Below, one piece after another: positions 19,651-31,189 of a DNA stretch of 64,000 nt. The DNA comes from Protonemura montana. Its lineage: Eukaryota > Arthropoda > Insecta > Plecoptera > Nemouridae. The stretch is from the NCBI GenBank assembly GCA_947568835.1, contig OX387608.1:918501-982500 (forward strand), in the 5' to 3' direction. The translations under genes were made by a program, and so were the position numbers. The first letter of the stretch is position 1; every line of letters starts with the position of its first letter. The notes beneath the pieces are model-generated. The model was not told where the DNA came from. It did not search any database and worked only from the letters and a program-made list of their open reading frames with translations.

Positions 19651-21060
19651 ATGGACGCCCTCACCATGCCGCCGCCGCCGCCGCCGCCGAACACAGCCAC
19701 ATCAGGACCCGCCAAGGCCGCACTCATGCCGCCGCCAGAGGAGATGGAGTTTACTCTCCAATCTTCGAAGCGTACGCGGGCTCGTACGACACCGGCCAGC
19801 TCTCGGGACTCCAGCTCCCAGTCTGCACCTGGTCGCAGAGCCCGGAAAAACCCGTGCCCGGTCTCTACCATCCCAGGATTGGTAGGTATCAATATGTTCG
19901 CTCCACTGACAGGTAAGACTGTCCATCCTATAGACAACACATCTTCTATCCCCCCTTCAGCGGCCCAACCACCCAAAGCCCACCGGATTCCACCAATCAT
20001 GGTGCGAAACCTTTCCACGCACTCGGCCATGCTCGAGCTGCTCCTGACGGTTGTGCCCGGCAACCGTTTTACCATCAAGCCACGTCTGGACTTCTCCGCA
20101 GTCCACATCATTCAGATCGCCGACTACACGGCCATTACTACCCTCCTCGATGCGAAACGCGTCGAGGATAACACCTTTTCGGCGCAACCTCTGCGCACTC
20201 AAACTTTCATTCTGCCAATGCGGCCTGCCAATCAATGCAGAGCCAGAACTTATCAAGAGCGCCCTGGCCGAGGCTGGATACCCCGCTCGATCGGTCACCC
20301 AGCTGACCAACACGAGGCTTGACGCCCGCCCTCGCTTGCCACTTTTTAAAGTGACCCTCGCTCGCAAGCCAGGTGAGCCGCCGCTGAGCTGACGGAGCTC
20401 AACTGCGTCGTCTCGTGCAAGCAGCCGCGGTCATCCACCTTGAAGCAGACAGAGATGCAGTTCAACTGCCAGAAGCCAGGTCACTCGGCACAATTCTGCA
20501 AAGTGGCTACCAAGTGCTCCTGATGCGCAGGACCCCACCACTACAAGCAGTGCGCCCTGCAAAAGGAAGACCCGCGAGTGTGCGCTAACTGCGCTAGTCC
20601 ACACCCGGCGACCTACCAGAACTGCCCGTTCCTCAAAGAGGTAAGCGAGCGACGCGCCCAGCAAGCTGCCGGCCAACGCTCACGCCCCAGCGCTGCTCTT
20701 GGATCTGGTATCCTAAATGCCCGTCGCTCGACGTCTGCTCCAGCGCAGCGCCTCGAAGTCCCAAGAGCTGCGCCAAGAGCCTTCATCCCGGTGACAAGCA
20801 ACCTTTCCTTTGCTCAAGTCACTTCCAACAACATCCCGCAACCCCAGACTCCTGTGGCCACACCTGAGCCACCTCCACAACGGCCCCAACTCCCACCTCG
20901 CGACCACGTCCCACCTCCCTTAACTTCTCAATTGAACTGGCAACTCCTTACACTCTCCCTACCGCAACTTATTGCAAAGTTTAATATTCACCCCATTGTC
21001 ACCATGATCGCGCACAGCACAGCCCAATTCCTATCCACCATCCAAAATGCCATACCGTAG
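19651..21060 (+). pseudogene. Gag-like ORF1 of element E
   Basis: ATG 19651 is followed by MDALTMPPPPPPP and a basic linker, HRIPPIMVRNLSTHSAMLE and DYTAITTLLDAKR. A small insertion (CAAT near 20215, absent from the relic at 539-784) breaks the frame before GLPINAEPELIKSALAEAG. Further on, knuckle remnants FNCQKPGHSAQFC, a TGA in the second knuckle near 20521, and CANCASPHPATYQNC are readable (20460-20630). A Pro/Gln-rich tail ends at TAG 21058, overlapping the ORF2 start by 14 nt. Confidence 0.8.
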
Positions 21061-22840
21061 AAATAGGGCACCTTTCACCATCTGTTCTGACCATCTGTCC
21101 CGAAAAACCGAATTTCACTCTCTCCTGACCACCGGAGATATCTCTGTCGGCCTCCTTTGTGAAACGCGACTTAAACCTGCGCACAGACTGGCACTGGCAA
21201 GGTACCAGATCTACCGGACTGACAGAGCGACTGGACCAGGAGGAGGTACAGCGATCGCCATCAAGCTTGGTATCCGACATCACCAGCTTGTACTACCAGC
21301 GCTCACCCAATTTGAAGCCACGGGAGTGATGACGACCACGAGCTACGGTCCTTTACACATCATTGCTGCCTATCGGAGACCGAAAGGTGTCATTTCCACC
21401 GACGACATTGCTGCTCTGCTGGACGCTCCCGAACCGAGCATCATCGGGGGCGACTTTAACGCCAAACACCAGGCGTGGAACAGCAGAGTCGCATCGTCCT
21501 CGGGCAAAGCGCTCCTGAGACTGTCTCGCGACTCTGGCTTCTCAGTGATGGGACCTCCTGGACACACCTATTTCAACCTAGGTACCCGTCGCCAAACTTC
21601 CGATGTCCTTGACATATTCCTAACACAAAACCTCCAACATTCCATCGAAGTGTCCAACATCACGGGACTGACTTCCGATCACAACTCGATCCTTGCCACC
21701 ATAGGCGACACCCTAAATGAATCCGATCCCATCATCAGACGGAACTACATGAAGGCTGACTGGGACCTTTACCGAGCTGAAATCAACAACAAACTCGGCA
21801 ACTACAAACCAACACTGGACACGCCTCGAGCCATCGAGGAGGCAGTCACCGTCCTCACATCTACCATCCAAGCTGCCACAGAGGTTAGCGTACCCCTGTC
21901 CAAGACTGGTCGGAACACCCTGTTTGACCTACCACCATCCATCATACGGTCGATCAAAATCAAAAACGCCACCAGGAGGGAATGGCAGCAACTCCAAACG
22001 ACCGATCTTCGCCGCCAATACAACATCATGGCCAATGAAATAAAGAAGAAAATACAAAACCATCTATCGGCGCGATGGGAAAAAACGCTAGAGGAACTGT
22101 CCCCGACCGATGGCTCCATCTGGCGCATGGCGCGCAAGTTGACTCGTTGCCCTGAACAGAGCCCACCGATTCAAGGCCGAACTCACCTAGCCTGCAGTGC
22201 CCAAGATAAAGCTGAAGTTCTTGCTGAGTCATTGGAAGAGCAGTTCAAACCAAATCCAAAGAATGCCGTCTCTGATGCAGTCGAAGCGCACGTCATCAGC
22301 TTCCTGTCCAGAGATCATGACACAGACGACCGAATCGAGCCCTGCACGATGGCCGAACTAGGTAAGTTAGCAACCAATCTGCCAAACGGCAAAGCACCAG
22401 AACTTGACAACATTCCAAACCAGGCAGTGAAGGAACTCCCCTTCTCTGCATGTGAACTCCTACTGCGCATCTTCAATGCCACCCTACAACAATCTCACTT
22501 TCCCTCATCCTGGAAAACAGCCAAGGTTATCCTCTTTCTCAAACCAGGAAAACCTCTCTGTGACCCAACAGGCTATCGGCCGATTAGCTTGCTCCCTACC
22601 ATTTCAAAGCTCCTTGAGAAGGTCGTCCTGACCAGAATCCAATCCTTTATGGACAACAACAACATTCTAATTGACCAGCAATGCGGATTCCGCAAGCAAT
22701 ACTCGACCACGAAACATGGTCATTACAGCTTGCCGGACCTCACCCTACTAAATCAAAATCACTATTGCGTGCACTTCAGATCGTTCCGGCTGTCAGGCAA
22801 AGCCGAGGCAACGCCCGCAGCGTCTGCTACACTCCATTAG
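21047..22840 (+). pseudogene. ORF2 of element E, endonuclease and RT fingers
   Basis: A 597-codon frame. The endonuclease is recognisable from SVGLLCETRLKPAH through GGGTAIAIK, FEATGV, GGDFNAKHQAWNS, DVLDIFLTQN and TSDHNSIL, but the N-terminal WNANG motif is replaced by unrelated residues. RT fingers follow: LPNGKAPELDNIPN, FLKPGKPLCDPTGYRPISLL and CGFRKQYSTTKH. The frame then leaves the RT at about 22725. Without palm motifs it is inactive. Confidence 0.85.
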
Positions 22841-23317
22841 CAACTGGCGGTTAGACGAGATCTGACTTTCCGACAACACTTAGACATTACAAGAAACAAG
22901 GCCGTGGGCAAACTCAACGCCCTCCGGCCGCTCCTCACCTCGAAGACGATGTCGGTAGACCAGAAGACCTTGCTCTACACCGCGATCATCAGACCGACAT
23001 TAACATACGGCTGTGCGGTCTGGGCAGACTGCGCTCAAAAACACCGAGCGAGTCTGCAGAAAATTCAAAACCGGGCGCTTCGGGCCGCCCTACGATTGCC
23101 GATGTTCGCGAGGACAGCCGACATTCACCGGCAATGTGACTTGCCGATGCTAGACGACTTCATCGACCGACTGAACGAGCTGTTTTTCGCCGCGCTCGGC
23201 GAACATGAAAACCCGCTGATCAGCCGACTCGGACTGACTGATGCTATCGGACTTGAGTACTTTGGTACGAACATTTATCGTTTATTTCTTATGTGTAATG
23301 TGCGTGTGCTAATATAA
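22841..23317 (+). pseudogene. RT C-terminal region of element E
   Basis: LTFRQHLDITRNKAVGKLNALRPLL, then SVDQKTLLYTAIIRPTLTYGCAVWAD, QKIQNRALRAALRLP and RTADIHRQCDLPML: the thumb and tail of a Jockey-like RT, in a different frame from 21047-22840. It ends at 23317 and the 3' untranslated part is very short. Confidence 0.8.
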
Positions 23318-23341
23318 GAATTATATCAATATACCAGTGCC

Positions 23342-24498
23342 ATGCCTAATAAAAAGGTAACGGTACCTGCTCGCCGTGCTTTGTCCCTCGACAGGCCAAC
23401 GATCGCAAAGGCAATCTTTCTGAAAGCCACCCCCACCCCTCTGCAGCCAGGCAAGCGAGCCGCTGCAAGCTCGTCGCCGCATTCCTCAGCTGAAGAATGC
23501 GAAATCTCAGCCCCAGGGATAGTCCCTTCCAAAACATCGACACAAACTTGGCGCAAGCCGAAGAAAACGTGCCGACACACCCGCGACCTTGCCTCGCCAA
23601 CAGACGTCGCCAACAAATTCGCCGCCCTCTCCGACGAGTCGTCAGGTATGGACACCGACGACGACTCGTCAGACTCAGACAACGCCACGTACATCGCAGC
23701 CCCCAAACAACACAAGAGGGTCCCTGCGATTGTATTTAAAATACAAATGCCCCACGGCAAAATTATCGCAAAAATCGACGCTCTTGTCACTGACAAGAGC
23801 TATAACGTAAAGGTCACTGGAGACCTTTATAAACTCTCACTGAAGTCCCCTCAGGACTACCGTGCTGTCACCGACGCCTTCAACAAGGAAGGCGTCGAAT
23901 ACCACACCTTTGCCCTCATCAAATCGAAAGGGCAAAGGTTCATCATCCGTGGGCTCCCCCGATCAACCGAGCCAACAGACGTCGCCGCCGAGCTCCGCGA
24001 GCTTGGATTAAAAACGAAAATCGTGGTACAGATCCACCGTTCCATCGACGGAGTAAAGACACCACTCTCCCTTTTCGCCGCGACACTCGCACTAACGCCT
24101 CTGAACCAGGTAACTGTCGCGAGTCTAATGCTGACGGCTGGACCGCAAAATCCACGCCAGACACATCAAAACCTACCAATGGGCCACAGGCGGCGGCGCC
24201 TAAGCCCTTTCAACGACCAACAATGAGATCAAGACTTGGAATGCCTCCGATCCTGCATAAAAACCTTCGCCCTCGCCGTCCAAGGCGGCCCCGATCCTGC
24301 CAACCAAGGCATTGACTCCCAGACCACTCCCACCGACATCCAGACCAGGAATAACCTGATCACAAACCCTGCCATCGAAGGTAATACCTCACCTCGCCAT
24401 CCAAGGCGATAAACCTGTTGCAGCTCCCCGAATTCCGTCTGCCGAACACAATCACATTCTCCTCGAGGAATTGAAAACCGTTCTCGAATCTATTATAC
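23342..24498 (+). pseudogene. Element D ORF1, copy 2, zinc knuckles deleted
   Basis: ATG 23342 (MPNKKVTVPARRALSLD) gives the true N-terminus that element D copy 1 lacks. From about 23560 it matches 14690 onward nearly perfectly to FAATL at about 24090. A deletion of roughly 300 bp then removes all three knuckles and rejoins the tail (positions about 15530-15910 of copy 1) out of frame. No ORF2 follows. Confidence 0.85.
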
Positions 24499-24599
24499 CC
24501 CGGTAAAATATAAAATTCCACACGTGTGTGTGAAAAAGCTTCCAAGGCGTCTCACACCCCTAATACAAGCAAAAACTCGCTTGATAATGATAATCAAAC

Positions 24600-25095
24600 A
24601 AAAGTTCCCTCTGAATAAGCAACACACCCTATCAAAAACTTCATTAAATACCTTAAAACACACCAACAGCTAATCGGTATCCTAGATGATGTCTGTCAAC
24701 ATGAATTTCATGCACAGCCAAGACATGATGACCTAAAAGTCACTTTCAAAGACAAGAACGACTACAACAATTACAAAAAGGTTCTGGCAGAACAGGAGCT
24801 CGAACACTACACGTTCCCTGTATTCGAACGCAAACCACAACGGTTTGTTATAACCTTAAATATCTTCACTGCTCGGTAACCATCGTATCCCCCAGGGCTC
24901 CAATAGTCATCCCAGTTTGTGTCAACTGCCAGCAGAAGGCCAACTCGGCCTTCTGCCACCAGCGCACTTTGTGCGTTCGCTGCGCAGAAAACCACGACGC
25001 AAAGGTATTCTTGTCTCACACTAAACCAAACGGAGACCACTCCTGGCTTCCTCACCTTCGCCAGCTGAAAACCAAAATGCCTTAAGGCAATCAAC
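24600..25095 (+). pseudogene. Degraded ORF1 of non-LTR element G
   Basis: Readable pieces include IKNFIKYLKTHQQLIGILD, HDDLKVTFKDKNDYNNYKKVL, LEHYTFPVFERKPQRFV, then knuckle remnants CVNCQQKANSAFCHQRTLCVRC. The order matches the other ORF1 proteins, but there are many stops and frameshifts. It is probably an older insertion than its neighbours to the left. Confidence 0.55.
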
Positions 25096-25196
25096 ATCTT
25101 AAAGATCTTAAGCGGTACGTCCTAGAGAGCCGACAGAACTAAACGTAATAGCCAGTTCAATCAAGGAACTGCTCAACACTTTCCTTAGCACCAACA

Positions 25197-26270
25197 ATGG
25201 CCAATAAGTCTATCAACATCCTCTCCTGGAACGCGAACGGCGTTCGAAACAAGCATTTCGAACTCAGAAACCTCATCGAGGAGAAATAAATCGAACTCTG
25301 TCTTATTCAGAAGCCCGCCGAGAATGGCAAAGGTACAGGACCAAAGACTTTAAGCCGAAGTACAACAGGCTTTGCACAGACCTCAAGACATTGATAGGTG
25401 AACACCAAGCCAACAAATGGGAGGCGGCTGCCTCAAAACTAAATGTATCGGACCGAACAGTTTACCAAATGCCTCCTAAGGGTAGTTAACCATATAAGCC
25501 ATGGCTTCAACATAAAAAAATCAAGAGCTGTTGTCTTCTTAGACGTTGACAAAGCTTTTGACAAAGTTATGCACGACGGCATAATCTTCAAATTTCTTCC
25601 TTACAACTGTCATATCTATCTGGTCATCGACTGCTATCTGGCTGACAGAACATGATCATTCCACTCGATAAAAGCAGGGTTTTCTCCGGGTTCTGTCCTT
25701 GGTCCCCATACTTTTCAATTTGTTTACAAATGATATTCCTAGAAACCTGTACAAAGCCGATATAGCACTATTCGCACACGATGCAGCCATTCTTAGCACG
25801 TCATGGCAGGCTCTGGAAATTGAAAAGAACCTCAAAAACGCTCTCGATCCCATACTTCCCTGGTAGAGCGAGTGGAAAATCACAATAAATAAAGAAAATA
25901 CCACAGGCACGCTGTTCACTCACAGAATTTAAAAAAATGTGCCAAATATCAAAGCGGATGGCCAACCAATCACCTTAACCAATATTAATTAATACCTAGG
26001 ACTAACATTAGACATCAAACTAACATGGAAAACCCACGTTGACGCAGCCCATTTCAAAGCATTACAGAAAATGGAAGCACTAAGACCCCCGTTTCAAGCC
26101 AAATCAATGCGTCCTCACACCGAAATACATTTATACAAATCAATCATCCGTCTCACCACTACATATGCATCTCCGAACTGGGCCAACTCGATCAGCCGAA
26201 CTCAACAATCAAAACTGTCCATCATTGAGCATGGAGCTCTGCGGCAAGCATTCAATGCTTATTATTATTA
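25197..26270 (+). pseudogene. Degraded ORF2 of element G
   Basis: ATG 25197 starts MANKSINILSWNANGVRNK, the endonuclease opening, and hits a stop within 31 codons. A deletion leads to RT: AVVFLDVDKAFDKVMHDGI (motif A, about 25535), AGFSPGSVLGP (motif B), LFAHDAAILST at the YADD position (about 25770), LGLTLDIKLTWKTHV and PHTEIHLYKSIIRLTTTYASPNWAN. The catalytic YADD has become FAHD and stops are frequent. Confidence 0.7.
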
Positions 26271-26439
26271 ATATGGTAGGGATAAGCGGCACGTCAGTTA
26301 CTAGGCTATTCGTGCCAAATACAACACTATAGAAAGTGCATACTGTTTACAAAAACCATTTGCAGGTGACTAAAGTTAAGATCAAATCCTATCATAAAAA
26401 CCAGTTTCTTTTAAAAAATTGCAGCACCAGATCGACTGA

Positions 26440-26760
26440 GCAGCCGTTATCTCGCAATGTCTCTTGCATGCTTCCAGGGAGCTTTGGCATTTCACGCAAC
26501 TAACGGTGGTCGGCACACTCGATAAGGAGGTGTTTTAGTGAAAGAGGTTGGTCACACGAGGTGCACATCGGTGGTTCTTCCCGTTTGAGGATCAAGACAT
26601 GGCAGATAACAAAAGCCAACCACGACAGATCTAGAAAATGTGGACACTGGTGGCAGTGGAAATGCAGAAAGTCCAGGATCTGCTTTCACTGGTGCCAATT
26701 TCTCTACTCAAACACAAGGATTTTCAGTGTAATCTTCAATGTTTTCCCCGCCGCGATCTT
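26440..26760 (-). pseudogene. 3' fragment of an RNase H-type non-LTR element
   Basis: On the minus strand the stretch reads ICHVLILKREEPPMCTSCDQPLSLKHLLIECADHR followed by a stop and LREMPKLPGS. The pattern Cys-x2-Cys, x-HLLIEC is the tail that follows RNase H in I-like and related retrotransposons. Only this tail remains. It shows that a second retroelement group, in opposite orientation, is present. Confidence 0.55.
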
Positions 26761-26778
26761 CTTGGTTTTGTAAACGAT

Positions 26779-26945
26779 GCAATTTTACGACTTTTCCAAA
26801 GCATTTGATACTTTAAATCACAAACCACAATTGGAACAAGTGGTTTAATTTGAAACAAGTGGAGATCTCGGGAAACGCTAATAAGTGGATCGCATGGTTC
26901 CTCAAGAATAGGAACCAGGCGGTATAAACAGTACATCACGTGAAA
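26779..26945 (+). pseudogene. RT palm fragment (motif A region)
   Basis: MQFYDFSKAFDTLNHK is RT motif A of CR1/L2-type elements. After a stop and a frameshift, ISGNANKWIAWFLKNRNQAV continues the usual sequence between motifs A and B. Nothing else of the element is recognisable on either side. Confidence 0.6.
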
Positions 26946-26949
26946 CAAT

Positions 26950-27630
26950 TTAACGTGGGGTTAGCCGCAAGGCGCAACAATGTCGCGTTTGTTATTTATT
27001 TCATTCACGAAAGAAATCACAAATTGTGTGAATGAAGCCGACGTCACGTCGCACCTTGTTCGCGGGAGTAACCCTAAATCGACTGCTTTTAGTTTGAGGC
27101 CAGAGGTTAAAAGTTTTGAAAGCTGGTGGATTAACAACGACCCGATTACTTATCTGCATAGTTGTAGGATTTAGCTTTTATGAAACTGACTGTCTTTGTA
27201 CCATATTTGACAATAAGCAGATGTTATTATTACTATTATCCATCGACTCTCACAACTGGAGAAAAAGCCATGAACTACCAATTTCAAAATTAAACAACTA
27301 AGGACCGAATTATTTTTATTTTATTTATTTATTTGTAGCTGTTAATTTATCCATTGCCTAACAATGATTAACGTTGTCAATATTTTGGCGATATCACATT
27401 GATCACATGGTCACATCATACATACAAACACATCATTGACAATATTTAGGCATGTTTGCATAAACCTGTTAAAAATTATCAAATTCGTTGAAAGCATAAA
27501 AAACTAAAACCCAAGACCCAGGGTACGCGGGAGCAAAACTGTATAATGCACTCCTAAACAGCGTTGAAGAAAAACAGGAACGCAGTTCTGCTTTGGGTTG
27601 GTCACCCGCATACAAAACGTCTATTAATAT
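26950..27630. other. No recognisable gene
   Basis: AT-rich sequence with TATT/ATTT runs at 27308-27335. The longest open stretches (26980-27174 and 27116-27301) are short and show no motif. Confidence 0.3.
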
Positions 27631-27639
27631 TCCAAAAAA

Positions 27640-28145
27640 GAGCAAGAAGGTCCATGGCCAGGGCCAGAAGCAATCCCTGCGCCTAGGATATCAATGGCCC
27701 AGTTCCTCATCTATTGGATAGGGAAACTCAAGTATATCACATCACCTGTAGAACCTGCCTGATTTGTGCGACAGTTAATATCTCTGCTGCCAGCAACCAC
27801 GTTCCATATCCTGGCTGCAAGCAATATCAGCACCACCGCTGAACTGCTGCAAGTCCTGCAGCGAATGTTTGAGGTAGCGTCACGACGCAGCCACAGACAG
27901 GTTGCCGTGGAGACCGCGCACGACAAGCGACGCGACAACAGGGACACAGCAACCAGTTCCACCAGCCTCAATCAAACGTCCAATCCTCGCGTAATTCGAA
28001 CGGAGGGTATAATTGGACCACGAACAATAGCAACTGGCGTTCCAAGCTTAAAGACGAACTTCGCGGACGAGTGAACCAGCTTTCCGCGCAGAACGACACC
28101 GAGAGTCACGACGCCCCCAGGGAGAACGACGATGACCAGAGTGGA
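27640..28145 (+). pseudogene. Possible gag-like fragment of an LTR-type element
   Basis: An open stretch with QLISLLPATTFHILAASNI and ELLQVLQRMFEVASRRSHRQ, then after a frameshift near 27950 NQFHQPQSNVQSSRNSNGGYNW and KLKDELRGRVNQLSAQND, ending at TGA 28144. The hydrophobic helix pattern followed by a basic, Gln/Asn-rich part resembles capsid-to-nucleocapsid regions of LTR retroelements. No zinc knuckle was seen and the assignment is tentative. Confidence 0.3.
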
Positions 28146-28146
28146 T

Positions 28147-28385
28147 GAAAATAAATCGAATGCAACTCAACCTCTCTAAATGTGAGCTGGTAGCATTTAG
28201 CAAAAAAAGAACGAATGGAGAACGAGGACATTCAAACTGGAAGGGCAAGAGCTGATTAAAAAAAGGGAGCCAAGTTCCTAGAAGTCTGGATAGCCGAGAA
28301 ACTCGAGTGGAAGAGCCAAGTCACAAAGGTGGTGGAGAAGAGAATCAGGAGCCTAAACTTTGTCATGCGCTATCAAGCTAGTAAA
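28147..28385 (+). pseudogene. RT fragment (motifs D and E)
   Basis: WMKINRMQLNLSKCELVAFSKKR is followed, after an indel, by AKFLEVWIAEKLEWKSQVTKVVEKRIRSLNFVMRYQASK. This is the region after YADD in CR1-like RTs, close in wording to the element at 29950 (RNLNFVMRALRG). Confidence 0.65.
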
Positions 28386-28389
28386 TGAA

Positions 28390-29650
28390 ATGCATGAATA
28401 ATATTTCTGTAAATAATAATTTGTGAAACAGAATCCCATCAATTGCTTTAAAAAATGTGAAGCATTACTTGTTAACATGATTGATTATCATAAATAATTT
28501 AAGTATTCCAATGACTAATGTAGTTATTTTGAATAGCCAGACAATATTTTACAATATCTGGACAATAGTTTGCCTCCGTTGTGCCGCCAGAACAGGACTG
28601 CAGCCGCCTAGTAACACTCGACTTCACTCGTGGCGGCGCTTTTCGAATGTAGGGTGTAGTTGTATTGGTTTAAAATATTGTTCCCTTTATTCTTTTGATA
28701 CGGCCTACTAAGTCCTAGTTCTACAACCTGTGATTAACCTGAATATTATGTGTATACTCGCTAGTTATTTTGCATATACCAGCAGGTACGTTCATATATG
28801 ATACGCATAGAATATTTGTAGGGCAGTCGGGCTAAACAGTTTGACTAAGAATGCTTCTGATGAGGAGATAGAGGAAGCGCTAAGCGGGCTGCGTCATGCT
28901 AAATACCGTTGCAGAAAGTAACGCGACAGTAACGTGAATGTGTAGATAAATCGACCAGACATTATGATTATCATAGTTTGTCATATTAAGTTGGTTATCA
29001 ACTACCTCGATTAGTGAACCAATGAAAATTATAGCCCATTGAAGCTACAGAGGCCAGGGATGTTATTTTCAATGGACAATCAATGCATTTAGGGTATAGT
29101 GCAATTCTTTCTCCTATGGTATTTGCGTTTAACAACGAGTTGGGTGGTGCCTGGCGGCAAAAGTTGGCAACTTTGAGACCAGGACATGTTCTGTCAGTCA
29201 GCCGTGTTCAACCGTGTGAAACTAATGTTGTTAACTGAATCCGAGGGATATTATTAGGAGAACATCGTTATATGCAGGCTATGCAGGTAAAAGCAACGAA
29301 AACAAAAGATCTAGCAACACGTATTGCTCAGTTCCCCAACGCAGCAATTATTCGCATGCTGGTATTTCTTTTTATCGATTCCCACTAACAAGACTTGTGG
29401 TTTTATCACAGTGGTTAATTGCCTTAAAAATTAGTAAAAATGCCACGAAAGGAATGATTGTTTGAGGTGAAAAAGACAATCACCATGGTTAGTTTCCAGT
29501 CGTAGTAATTTATATTGATATTACACAATTAGATAAATATCGATTATAGGTTACATAAGCTAACCTATAAAATCAAGACAGTAATACCACGTAGCAACTA
29601 CTAGCAAACCTATTACTTTATCTATGCTATGTTGCTAAAAGCATACTGAA
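28390..29650. other. No recognisable gene
   Basis: AT-rich, unremarkable sequence. Open stretches are short and lack motifs. No tandem repeats or inverted ends were noticed. Confidence 0.3.
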
Positions 29651-29669
29651 ATCAGAAGAGGCATAATGA

Positions 29670-30631
29670 ATGCTAACGGAGAAACCGATCTTCCTGTCCC
29701 CAGTCACGGCGAAAGAAGTCCTTGAAATAACGGAAGTATGCAAGAAAATGTCAGCAGGCCACGACCAAATACCCTGTGCAATTATAAAAAAAGTTTCATT
29801 TCACATTATTGAACCACTTGTCGACATTATAAATGCAACGTTCACACAAGGTCGCTATGGAGTCCTTTAACGTTTTACCATTCGAAAATGACAAGCCTTT
29901 ATTTGCTGGAAGAGCAAGACGGCATTGGCTCGAATTTTCGTGCCAAATGCTTTTTGTGTGTTCCGTTTCAAAAGTTTTGGTATAAGTCGAGAATTTTTAA
30001 GGAACTGTAACTTAGTTCCTTTTGACAGCACCTTAAACTGGAAAACCCAACACGAAAAAAACACAGGGAAAACGACACGTAACCTAAACTTCGTGATGAG
30101 GGCACTTAGAGGAGTCACCACGACCACAAAGGAAAAGGCGTATTGCACCCTTATCCGTCCCATTATTGAATATGCAGGTGCTGTAAGAGACCCCCACAAG
30201 ACGAAAGACATCACCAACATAGAAAAAGTCCAGATAATTGCTGCCTGGAGGGTGACCGGCAGAATCAGAAAGTGGAGGACAGAGCAGGGCCCAGATGGGG
30301 AACCAATCAGAGTTTGGGAAAGCCCCTCAGAAATCATACAGATGCTAGGCTGGGAGACGCTACAGAGTAGAAGAAAAACGGCGAGACTCTGCAACATCAA
30401 ACGGGCGGTGATGGGCACTAACCCGGGATGGGCAGAGTGGAGGGCTAAAATAGACCCCTCAAGAAAAGATAACAAGTTTAGAGAGAGAGAGGAGCTAGAG
30501 GCGATATTGGCAAATTCTCCCAGATCACTAGGACCATACGGGAGTGGAATGCCCTAAAGGCAGAACACCGAGCCAAAGGAATGACCATTGCAAGATTCAG
30601 GGAGATAATTTCTAACAAAAGTGAATCTTAA
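29670..30631 (+). pseudogene. CR1-like RT relic, palm deleted
   Basis: 29670-29870 encodes LSPVTAKEVLEITEVCKKMSAGHDQIPCAIIK, the finger region. A deletion joins this to 29950 onward: FDSTLNWKTQHEKN, RNLNFVMRALRGV, AYCTLIRPIIEYAGAVRDPHK, EKVQIIAAWRVTGR, QMLGWETLQSRRKTARL. A frameshift near 30520 leads to TRTIREWNALKAEHRAKGM and a stop at 30631. The LGW...L..RR signature and the IREWN ending are typical CR1/L2-type RT C-termini. Confidence 0.75.
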
Positions 30632-30639
30632 ATCCTTAT

Positions 30640-31030
30640 TATTCCTTATTGTTCCTAGCATATTACTTTTGTTGCTAATCTACTATATCCTAGCTAATAT
30701 ATTCTATTTACCGTGTTATTATTACTAGGTATATTATACTATGTTACCCATATCACTATTATATATTATCATATTCATTATCATATTCAATATGAAAATA
30801 ATAGCATTGTACCTAGAATAATTCCTTACCAACGTGCAATACCATGTACAATTGTGAGATGTAAAATAAAATATCAAAAAATAAAAAATATTCAGTTCCT
30901 TTTCAGGAACTATTCAGTTCCTTTTTATTTTTAGGAATTGGAACTGAATTAAGTTCTTTTTTAAAAGGAACTTAATCAAGACTGATCGTACATAGCCTGA
31001 CAAGATCACCATCACAAGGTCAAACAGCTG
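30640..31030. other. AT-rich stretch with GGAACT inverted repeats
   Basis: Around 30893-30975, TTCAGTTCC/GGAACTGAA and AAGTTC...AAAAGGAACTT form nested inverted repeats about 80 bp long. They may be a small foldback element or the 3' tail region of the CR1-like relic. No coding sequence. Confidence 0.35.
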
Positions 31031-31033
31031 CAA

Positions 31034-31180
31034 CCCAGAACCGACTTCAGGAAGTACTGCTTAGCTGCAGAGGAGATACGATTGTGGAACAATTTGCCGG
31101 GAAGTCCAGTGATACCACTATCGAATAGCTCCAGAGAAATGAGGGCTAACTATACAATATACAAACTTGTTGATAGCTGA
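31034..31180 (+). pseudogene. RT C-terminal tail fragment
   Basis: Reads FRKYCLAAEEIRLWNNLPGSP, then SNSSREMRANYTIYKLVDS and stop. The C-x-A-E-E-I-R-x-WN-x-LP signature is the extreme C-terminus of CR1/L2-like RTs. It is only about 50 codons long. Confidence 0.55.
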
Positions 31181-31189
31181 CCTAGCAAC

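Larger units (their letters stand above)
19640..23317 (+). mobile_element. Non-LTR element E, internally deleted
   Basis: ORF1 (19651-21060), ORF2 (21047-22840) and an RT C-terminal stretch (to 23317) are in order. The palm motifs A to D are deleted near 22725-22845. Its ORF1 relatives recur at 539-784. It starts immediately after the 3' hairpin of element A2 and is followed at 23342 by another ORF1 start, so the elements are stacked head to tail. Confidence 0.8.

Noticed and set aside
19506-20111. 201-codon open frame on the minus strand
   Set aside because: Antisense of element E ORF1; poly-Gly/Val composition mirrors the poly-Pro stretch on the coding strand.
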